A stretch of DNA of 6,109 nt from Methanobacteriota archaeon (GTDB lineage: Archaea > Thermoplasmatota > Thermoplasmata > RBG-16-68-12), in assembly GCA_005878995.1 (NCBI GenBank), contig VBME01000001.1, forward strand, positions 1 to 6,109, written 5' to 3'. Below are positions 1 through 5,236 of this stretch, one piece after another; the stretch's first letter is position 1; every line of letters begins with the position of its first letter. Under the pieces are notes generated by a model, which was given only the letters and a program-made list of their open reading frames with translations, was not told where the DNA came from and searched no databases. A program made the translations under genes and the position numbers.

Positions 1-907
1 GTCGGCGCGTCAACGCGTCGGGGTACTGCTCCTTCGGGCAGAGCTCGTGATACAGGATCGTGCCTCGCCCCCGCAAGGCGTCGAAGGCGACATCGAGGTA
101 TTCCCGGGCGTCGAAGTGGCCCATGAGAACCCAGTCGGCGACGGCGCGGGGCGCGACCTCGCGGCAGTCTCCGAGCCGCGGGATCACGTTCGTCGCCCGG
201 TTCAAACGAATGTTCGTCGTCAAATACCGAAATGCAACCGGGTTCACTTCGCAGGCATAGACGACGCGGACGCGGGACCGCAATGCGATCGGCAAAGCGA
301 AGTACCCGATGCCCGCGAAGAGGTCGACGACGACGTCTCCAGGTCGGACTCGAGTCGGGAGCGTAACGCGTTCCGCCAAGTTCCCTGAGGAGAACATGAT
401 GTGGCCGACGTCCAGTGCGTACCGCACACCCCCTTCCAGGTGGATGGTCTCGGTGCCGTCCCCCCAGAGGACGCGGACATCGGGCGTGCGCATGGGACCG
501 TGGATTCCGGAGCGATCTTCCACCACGGTTCGGACCCGGAGGACCTCGCCGCAAACTGCTGCGATCAGTTCGGCGTGCGGGCGGGCCACGGCGGAAACCC
601 GGATCACGAGGATGTCGCCGATCCGCTCCCACCGATGTAGTGCGACCCCCGGCGGCACGCCACGGGCGCGGAGTTGCTCTTCGAGGTCTCGCCTCGGGTC
701 CGGTGGCGTGCTGCGTCGGGTCAGAGTGGGGTAGTCTTCGTATCGTGCCCCGAACAGCGCAAGGTCGAGGGACGCTTGATCGGTTACCGGGATGAGGACT
801 TCGTCACCTCGCTTTGTAATCCGAACCGAGCGGTCAATGGCCGCTTTCGCGTGGAGCTCCTGCCGCAGACTCTCGGCGTTTCTCTTGGGTACCGCGACCA
901 CTCGCAT
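1..907 (-). CDS. taw2: Taw2-like tRNA(Phe) aminocarboxypropyltransferase (Trm5/TYW2 family), 3' end outside window
   Basis: A class I SAM-dependent enzyme of the Trm5/TYW2 family; 302 residues are visible and the C-terminus lies beyond the left edge. Residues 1-40 (start RVVAVPKRNAESLR) resemble the family's small N-terminal domain. The family signature FSSGNLAER is at 172-180, the SAM-binding loop DLFAGIGYFALPIA starts at 195, and the acidic ribose-binding residue is E220 in ACEVNP. Trm5 G37-N1-methyltransferases carry NPP or NLP after strand 4; here that place reads VLMGHF (260-265), followed by a YHE segment, as in Taw2/TYW2. Taw2 transfers the aminocarboxypropyl group of SAM to 4-demethylwyosine at position 37 of tRNA-Phe. 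I chose the ATG at 907 because the homologous N-terminus begins there; the frame is open further, to a TGA at 937-935. Family assignment is firm; Taw2 rather than Trm5 is inferred from the missing NPP. No Shine-Dalgarno sequence is evident. It is divergent from the next gene. Confidence 0.85.
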   Translation of the reverse strand, partial: MRVVAVPKRNAESLRQELHAKAAIDRSVRITKRGDEVLIPVTDQASLDLALFGARYEDYPTLTRRSTPPDPRRDLEEQLRARGVPPGVALHRWERIGDILVIRVSAVARPHAELIAAVCGEVLRVRTVVEDRSGIHGPMRTPDVRVLWGDGTETIHLEGGVRYALDVGHIMFSSGNLAERVTLPTRVRPGDVVVDLFAGIGYFALPIALRSRVRVVYACEVNPVAFRYLTTNIRLNRATNVIPRLGDCREVAPRAVADWVLMGHFDAREYLDVAFDALRGRGTILYHELCPKEQYPDALTRR

Positions 908-948
908 GCGCTCGACGAAGGTATGTTGCCGCCTTCAGTCTTTACCTC

Positions 949-960
949 GATATGTATATG
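949..960. promoter_or_regulatory. Possible shared, bidirectional TATA element between taw2 and the surface-protein gene
   Basis: The AT-rich stretch GATATGTATATG stands out in GC-rich surroundings inside the 79-base divergent gap. Its core ATATGTATAT is nearly palindromic (the other strand reads ATATACATAT), so it could position TBP either way. Its centre lies 32 bases before the plus-strand ATG at 987, which predicts a leader of about 6 bases, and 48 bases before the minus-strand ATG at 907, which predicts a leader of about 20 bases. The role is inferred from composition and spacing only. Confidence 0.45.
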
Positions 961-986
961 AAGGGCGTGCCGCTTCGGCGCGCATC

Positions 987-1841
987 ATGCGGGCCGCGGC
1001 CTTGGCCCTCGGGGTCCTTCTTGTCGTGGCCCTGCTCCTCCCCACGGCCAAGGCGGAGGACTTCGGCGCGGTCACCAAAGTCAGCGGGCTGATCCGCGTC
1101 AAGGAGACGCCGCAGCTCGCACCGGGAGACAGCGGCCGGTTCATCTTCTACTTCAACTCGACATACACCGTGCCGATCCAGAATGTCACGTTGAAGGCGA
1201 GCATTTACCGGTACGCCACGATCGACGCGAGCATCCCAGTGAATGACACCTCGTGGACCTATCCCTTTCCCAAGATCCAGGAAAGCGGTAGCCTCGAATG
1301 GGTCTGGACGAACACGACCGTAACCCCCGGATCCTCGAGGCTTCTCAACTTCACGATCCTAACGGCGGCGGACAGCAGCCAGATGCCCCATGGGACGATT
1401 TTCTCCCAGTCGACGTACTTCGTTCGGTTTTGGCTCGAGTTCGATGGGGATGTCGGCGGCAACACGACTCGACTCCGGATGATGTCGCTCGGCTTCTTCA
1501 GCGGCGCGCAGTGGCAGGCCGCCCAAGTCCCGCCGCCGAATCCGTGTAATCTCCCGGACTGCCGGGGGAACGTCAACCTCACGATGCTCGCAAGCTTCCT
1601 GGGCGTGAACCGCATCGATGGGATCCTGCCCGATTCCGCATTCGGCGTCAAGGAGCCGATCCCGCGGTGGCCGTTCTACCTCCTGATCGTCCTCGCGGTG
1701 TTCTTCCTTCTCCTTGCGTTCCTCTTTTGGGTCGAGGAGAACCCCGGCTCGTATCCGAGGGTCGAGGCATGGTGGGCGCGGACGCGCGGTCGCCTTACCA
1801 GGACGATCGCCCCTCTCCGCAGGAAGCCGCCGAAGTCGTGA
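987..1841 (+). CDS. Single-pass surface protein with signal peptide, beta ectodomain and C-terminal membrane anchor
   Basis: This is a 284-residue protein that I cannot assign to a named family. Residues 1-23 form a signal peptide: MRAAAL, a hydrophobic core, and a likely AKA/ED cleavage site. The ectodomain (about 24-226) is rich in beta-type sequence; the stretch APGDSGRFIFYFNSTYTVP near 45-63 resembles CARDB/NEW3-like sandwich domains in archaeal envelope proteins, which is an inference. Seven N-glycosylation sequons are present (N57, N66, N86, N109, N121, N159, N197). The only two cysteines, C187 and C192, are close together and could form a disulfide. A membrane span at about 228-249 is followed by a short basic cytosolic tail (RTRGRLTRTIAPLRRKPPKS), giving type I topology. 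The same frame is open upstream to 792, but those residues overlap taw2 and the TATA element, and only the ATG at 987 gives a signal peptide at the N-terminus. Likely role: a glycosylated envelope component, function unknown. Confidence 0.82.
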   Translation: MRAAALALGVLLVVALLLPTAKAEDFGAVTKVSGLIRVKETPQLAPGDSGRFIFYFNSTYTVPIQNVTLKASIYRYATIDASIPVNDTSWTYPFPKIQESGSLEWVWTNTTVTPGSSRLLNFTILTAADSSQMPHGTIFSQSTYFVRFWLEFDGDVGGNTTRLRMMSLGFFSGAQWQAAQVPPPNPCNLPDCRGNVNLTMLASFLGVNRIDGILPDSAFGVKEPIPRWPFYLLIVLAVFFLLLAFLFWVEENPGSYPRVEAWWARTRGRLTRTIAPLRRKPPKS

Positions 1842-1916
1842 TGGCAGGATTGCTCCAAGCGTTCTTGGCGTATCCCGCGGTGCCGATAGACGTTCACACG
1901 TTCGGCTTTCCAACGG

Positions 1917-1931
1917 GTAAAGGTTTTTAGA
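1917..1931 (+). promoter_or_regulatory. BRE/TATA promoter of the small membrane protein
   Basis: The sequence GTAAAGGTTTTTAGA has a purine-rich BRE-like half followed by a T/A-rich TATA half. Its TATA centre is about 26 bases before the GTG at 1953, the archaeal spacing for a transcript starting at or next to the start codon, so the mRNA is probably leaderless. The same AAAGGTTTT core recurs before ftcD at 5191. The five-T run could also help end transcription from the upstream gene. Confidence 0.6.
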
Positions 1932-1952
1932 CGGTGGGCCTTTGCTCGCATC

Positions 1953-2159
1953 GTGGCGGAAGTCGCCTTTCCTCGCGCCGTCGCCTTCTGGTTCTACTTC
2001 CTCGCCTTTCTCGCGGGGGTCGTGTTCTACCTCAGCTGGGGGCTGACATACGGCTCGTGGAACCTGCTCCGCCCGGAATGGGTCGGGGCATACGCCGTGA
2101 CGGTGGTCCTCGTAGGGTTCGGCCTCGTCGGGATGTTACTCTATCGAAAGCCCGGCTGA
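1953..2159 (+). CDS. Small protein with two membrane spans
   Basis: A 68-residue protein starting at GTG. I do not recognise a family. Two hydrophobic segments are clear: residues 10-33 (aromatic-rich, with FWFYF and YLSWG) and 44-64 (VGAYAVTVVLVGFG). A short polar loop containing NLLRPEW separates them, and the tail is the basic YRKPG. The GTG was chosen because a BRE/TATA element sits 26 bases upstream and no ribosome binding site precedes it, as expected for a leaderless archaeal message. It lies 111 bases after the surface-protein gene on the same strand, so the two could be functionally linked, but its own promoter argues against obligate co-transcription. Its stop is 8 bases from the stop of the convergent proS gene. 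The function is unknown; hydrophobic microproteins of this kind are often subunits or modulators of membrane complexes. Confidence 0.72.
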   Translation: MAEVAFPRAVAFWFYFLAFLAGVVFYLSWGLTYGSWNLLRPEWVGAYAVTVVLVGFGLVGMLLYRKPG

Positions 2160-2167
2160 GCGGCGGA

Positions 2168-3562
2168 TCAGTAGGCCTTCGCCGCATACACGACTTGCTT
2201 TGTCTTCTCGCCGCACACGATACATGTGCCCTGGAACGGCTCCGGGTAGAATGGAGTCCCAAGGACACTCATCCCGGTCCGCTCCGCAATCGCCTTCCCG
2301 CACGATTCCTTGCCGCACCAGCCCATCCGGTTGAATCCATCTCGCGCGTCGTCGAGGGAGGTGATGGTGAAAGTGTTGTCTTTGAGGAGCTTCTCCGCCC
2401 GATCCCACATCGCGATCTGCATGAGTTCGAGGACGGACCGAAGTCGATCTGCGAGGAGCTCGCGCGGCAGCTCCCTCTTTTCGGCCGTGTCCCGTCGCAC
2501 GACGGTCACGGCGCCCTTCGCGAGGTCCCGAGGCCCGAGTTCCACGCGCAACGGGACGCCGCGGGCCTCCCAGTAGTAGTATTTCTCCCCCGGGCGGACG
2601 TCCCGGTCATCCAGTTTTACTCGCATCCGCTCGCGGAGCTCCAGGAAGACGCGCTGTGCTTCCGTCAGCAACTCCTCTTGTCGGCCTTTCTCGAGGATCG
2701 GCACGACGACGGCCTGGATCGGCGCGGCGGCGGGCGGGAGGACGAGTCCCTTCTCGTCCCCGTGAATCGAGATGAGGGCCCCGAGGAGCCGTTCGCTCAT
2801 CCCGTCCGTCGTCTGATGCACGTACCGGTGCTCGCCCGTCTCCGTCTCGTAGGTGACATCGTAGACCTTCGCGAAGTTGTCGCGGTACTGGTGGAACGTC
2901 GCGACCTGCGCGGCCCGTCCCGACGGGAGGAGCGTGTCCGAGCCGAGGCTGTAATGGGCCCCCGGGAACTTGTCCCAGTCGGGCCGTCTCGAGATGTGGT
3001 ACGGCAACGCGAGGATCCGCATGATCCGTTCGTTGATTTGCAGGTCCTCGCGGATCTGTTGCTCCGCATCCTCGGCCGTTGCGTGCGCGGTGTGCGATTC
3101 GAAGAAGTGGATCTCGCGGACCCGCATGAAGCTCCGCGTCATCTTCGTCTCGTACCGGAAGACAGGGGAGATCTGGAACACCTTGAGCGGAAGGTCGGCG
3201 TGGCTCCGGATCCAGAGTTTGAACATCGGGTACATCGCCGTCTCCGACGTCGGCCGCAACACGAGTTTCACGTCGAGTTCGTTGAACCCCCCGCGGGTGA
3301 CCCAGAACACGTCGCCTTCGAACCCCTTGACGTGCTCCGCCTCCTTCTGGAACTCCGACTCGGGGATGAGGACGGGGAAGTTCACTTCACCGTGGCCGGT
3401 CGAGTCGAACTCCTCGCGCATCGCCTGGTCGATCAGCCTCATGATCGCCCATCCGTAGGGCCGCCAGACGTTCATCCCCTTGACCGGATACCGCTTGTCG
3501 CTGAGCTCCGCGCGCTCGATGACCTCGTTGTACCATTCGCTGAACTCTTCGTCCTTCCGCAT
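2168..3562 (-). CDS. proS: Proline--tRNA ligase, archaeal/eukaryotic type
   Basis: A class II aminoacyl-tRNA synthetase that attaches proline to tRNA-Pro in the cytosol; complete at 464 residues, normal for the archaeal-type enzyme without the bacterial editing insert. The N-terminus (DEEFSEWYNEV, then DKRYPVKGMNVWRPYGW) is diagnostic. Further landmarks are motif 1 around NFPVLIPESEF (61-71), the substrate loop RPTSE (103-107), motif 2 from FRYE (135-138) to REIHFFE (149-155), and motif 3 around GMSERLLGALISIHGD (254-269), whose R258 is the motif 3 arginine. The anticodon-binding domain spans about 282-375. The C-terminal zinc domain keeps four cysteines (C416, C421, C447, C450), and the protein ends in the family's typical terminal tyrosine (AAKAY). 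The ATG at 3562 fits the family N-terminus; the frame runs open to 4111 but that part overlaps the upstream gene. A weak TATA-like CCTTAT at 3596-3592 lies about 31 bases before the start. It begins 38 bases after the upstream gene ends, so read-through is possible. Confidence 0.97.
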   Translation of the reverse strand: MRKDEEFSEWYNEVIERAELSDKRYPVKGMNVWRPYGWAIMRLIDQAMREEFDSTGHGEVNFPVLIPESEFQKEAEHVKGFEGDVFWVTRGGFNELDVKLVLRPTSETAMYPMFKLWIRSHADLPLKVFQISPVFRYETKMTRSFMRVREIHFFESHTAHATAEDAEQQIREDLQINERIMRILALPYHISRRPDWDKFPGAHYSLGSDTLLPSGRAAQVATFHQYRDNFAKVYDVTYETETGEHRYVHQTTDGMSERLLGALISIHGDEKGLVLPPAAAPIQAVVVPILEKGRQEELLTEAQRVFLELRERMRVKLDDRDVRPGEKYYYWEARGVPLRVELGPRDLAKGAVTVVRRDTAEKRELPRELLADRLRSVLELMQIAMWDRAEKLLKDNTFTITSLDDARDGFNRMGWCGKESCGKAIAERTGMSVLGTPFYPEPFQGTCIVCGEKTKQVVYAAKAY

Positions 3563-3600
3563 GGGAATGCGACCATCAAAGGGTGATTCCGATAAGGCTC

Positions 3601-5079
3601 TTACGGTGGCGGCGTTGCGTCCGGAAACTTGTACCCGCAGAAGAAACAGGTCGCGTCGATCGTGTTGACCGCTGTGTGACAACGCGGACAAACTTTCTTC
3701 CCCAGCGCGGGTGGGATCACTCCCGCGGCCGGGCCGATGGTGGATGGCGGTGAAGGCGCGGCGGGAGGCATCGGGGGCGGTCCGGTTGGAGGCGGCGCCT
3801 CCTTTTTCCGTGCACGGAGGAACGCGAAGACCAGGAAAGCAACGATCACGACGACGATGAGGACCGCCACGATCAGCGCGAGTGGGGTTTGCCTCGTCAG
3901 GGCGAAGTTCGAAGTTGCGCTTGCATGGGCCCCGAACGGGTCTTCGGCGTCGATTTTCAGAATCGCAGTCCCGGTGAAATCGGGCGTCGTCCACCGGACC
4001 GACGTCGCCCCAAGTTGATCGACCAACACGGGAATCGTCTGGCTCCCAATCGTCACGTTCGCCCAGACGTGGACGTAGCCAGTCTGGAAGACGTCGTCCG
4101 ACATGATCCAAGCGAGGTCAACGACCGAAGCGGCCGGGAGCGTTTGGCCCGGTGTCGGCGAGCTGATTCCGAGCGTGAGATTCGACGTCGAAGCGACACC
4201 CGGCTCCGTCGTGAGCGAGAAGTCCGAGGGCCGGTTCGTGTCCGTGCAGCTCGCGTCGCGTCTGAGAAGCCGGCCCGGTCCCGGCGCCGCGGCGTCGCCC
4301 AAACTCGTGTTCCCGGGTTCCCAGTTCAGCGTCCCTCGGGAGGTTGCGTTGAACTCAACGCGGTCCACGACGATGTCCCGGCCGCCCGCGGAGGCGGCCG
4401 CGCCCCCGGGATTGCGATAGACGAGCTTCAGCGCGTCTCCGGTCGCGGTGAGCCACGTTGATGACGGAAGGTCCTGGCGCGCAATTCCCGTAGCACCGAG
4501 GACGCCTGTCAGGGAAAACCTCGCTCCCTGATAGGTCCCGGGCGTGTCGAGTTCTAGGTAGTAGTCCGCAAGAGAAACGGAGCCTGATGAGGGGTTGCAG
4601 ACGAAGACGAACTGGTTGCCACCGCGCGCAGGCTGTGTGACGATCCCTTGAATCTTGAGGGGCTGCGGGGTCGACGCCGCCGACCCGAGGTTGAGGTTTG
4701 CGATGACCACGGTTCCGGGCGACCACGAGATGACTTCTTGGAAGACATTCGCCGATGTGGTAAAGTCACCCGCCGCAATGATGACCGCATCCCCAAGGTT
4801 CGCACCCTCCTGGCTCGTCGGGGTGTCCGAGACGTTCGCGTTCGTTTTCGAGTTGCCCGCAATGAGGAGGCTATAGGTCCCTGCGCCGTTCTGGACGCTC
4901 GACCCGTTCGAGTAGTCGACCCCGTCGACGAATGCGCGAATGGGCGTCCCAATCGGCAACGGAGACCCCAATCGATCGAAGGCCTGGCCCTGGATGCGCA
5001 TCGGGATCGGAGGCGGGGCGGCTACCGGGAGCGCCGCGAGGACCACGCCAACGAGGAGGCCCACGAGAACGAGGCACAC
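3601..5079 (-). CDS. Type I membrane protein with lamin-tail-like and Ig-like ectodomains and a cytosolic zinc ribbon
   Basis: A 492-residue lineage-specific surface protein of unknown function. Residues 1-21 are a signal-like hydrophobic segment ending in PVAA. A transthyretin/carboxypeptidase-regulatory-like beta domain follows (about 27-130, from MRIQGQAFDRLGSPLP). Residues 141-292 resemble a lamin-tail domain: QFVFVCNPSSGSVSLADYYL, later DALKLVYRN, DIVVDRVEF and a final DTNRPSDFSL. An Ig-like domain occupies about 300-395. A membrane span (399-421) ends in the stop-transfer RARKKE. Then come a proline-rich linker (428-458) and a zinc ribbon with CPRC (464-467) and CFFC (478-481). The positive-inside rule puts the ribbon in the cytosol. 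Six sequons occur in the ectodomain (N58, N82, N244, N257, N300, N341). The GTG at 5079 is the only canonical start after the upstream stop that keeps the whole signal segment, yet that segment then lacks the usual N-terminal positive charge. Domain names are by eye; membrane topology and zinc ribbon are clear. Confidence 0.85.
   Translation of the reverse strand: MCLVLVGLLVGVVLAALPVAAPPPIPMRIQGQAFDRLGSPLPIGTPIRAFVDGVDYSNGSSVQNGAGTYSLLIAGNSKTNANVSDTPTSQEGANLGDAVIIAAGDFTTSANVFQEVISWSPGTVVIANLNLGSAASTPQPLKIQGIVTQPARGGNQFVFVCNPSSGSVSLADYYLELDTPGTYQGARFSLTGVLGATGIARQDLPSSTWLTATGDALKLVYRNPGGAAASAGGRDIVVDRVEFNATSRGTLNWEPGNTSLGDAAAPGPGRLLRRDASCTDTNRPSDFSLTTEPGVASTSNLTLGISSPTPGQTLPAASVVDLAWIMSDDVFQTGYVHVWANVTIGSQTIPVLVDQLGATSVRWTTPDFTGTAILKIDAEDPFGAHASATSNFALTRQTPLALIVAVLIVVVIVAFLVFAFLRARKKEAPPPTGPPPMPPAAPSPPSTIGPAAGVIPPALGKKVCPRCHTAVNTIDATCFFCGYKFPDATPPP
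4379..4400. repeat. Short perfect inverted repeat inside the zinc-ribbon gene
   Basis: CGGCCGCC at 4379-4386 and GGCGGCCG at 4393-4400 form a perfect 8-base inverted repeat with a 6-base loop. It encodes part of the Gly/Ala-rich stretch around NPGGAAASAGG (223-233) within the lamin-tail-like domain. It is probably a by-product of GC-rich codons for Ala and Gly and has no T-run to act as a terminator. Confidence 0.5.
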
Positions 5080-5140
5080 GAGCGTCCCCCCGCGCCGGGC
5101 CGTTCCGATACCTCCGAGACGACGATCGCGCGACGAGGTT

Positions 5141-5160
5141 CGCTTTACTTAACGTTTCCG
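5141..5160 (-). promoter_or_regulatory. Putative BRE/TATA promoter of the lamin-tail/zinc-ribbon gene
   Basis: Read on the minus strand, CGGAAACGTTAAGTAAAGCG offers a purine-rich BRE-like start and an AT-rich TATA-like centre, the only AT-rich site upstream of this gene in the 157-base divergent region. Its centre is about 70 bases before the GTG at 5079, so it predicts a leader of roughly 45 bases. That is long for this window, where other genes look leaderless or short-leadered, and it may mean translation starts further upstream than annotated. Confidence 0.45.
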
Positions 5161-5190
5161 CGTGCCGAGGCGACCGCTTCGCCGCCGAAG

Positions 5191-5203
5191 AAAGGTTTTA
5201 AGG
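5191..5203 (+). promoter_or_regulatory. BRE/TATA promoter of ftcD
   Basis: AAAGGTTTTAAGG repeats the BRE-plus-TATA arrangement seen at 1919-1930. The TATA centre is about 39 bases before the ftcD ATG, so transcription should begin near 5224 with a leader of about 13 bases that still includes the GGAG at 5227-5230. Confidence 0.6.
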
Positions 5204-5226
5204 AATCTTGACTTCGTCGGCCTCTC

Positions 5227-5230
5227 GGAG
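5227..5230 (+). promoter_or_regulatory. Possible ribosome binding site of ftcD
   Basis: GGAG lies 6 bases before the ATG at 5237, a workable Shine-Dalgarno spacing, and falls inside the short leader predicted from the TATA box. It supports the chosen ftcD start. Four bases in GC-rich DNA is weak evidence on its own. Confidence 0.35.
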
Positions 5231-5236
5231 CCCTCG

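Noticed and set aside
309..961. Several plus-strand open frames across the first 960 bases
   Set aside because: They lie opposite the Taw2/Trm5-family gene, whose conserved motifs are read on the minus strand; none of their translations looks like a protein family.
792..986. Upstream extension of the surface-protein frame to an ATG at 792
   Set aside because: It overlaps the start of taw2 on the other strand and the TATA-like element, and it would bury the signal peptide.
1934..3586. A 550-codon open frame on the plus strand opposite proS
   Set aside because: It is the antisense of proS, whose catalytic motifs are complete; the translation is charged low-complexity sequence typical of GC-rich shadow frames.
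3563..4111. N-terminal extension of proS by 183 codons
   Set aside because: The extension overlaps the coding sequence for the membrane span and zinc ribbon of the upstream gene in another frame, and the family N-terminus begins at the ATG at 3562.
4648..5211. A 187-codon plus-strand frame in the divergent region
   Set aside because: It is Arg-rich antisense of the membrane protein's N-terminal half and runs through both divergent promoters.
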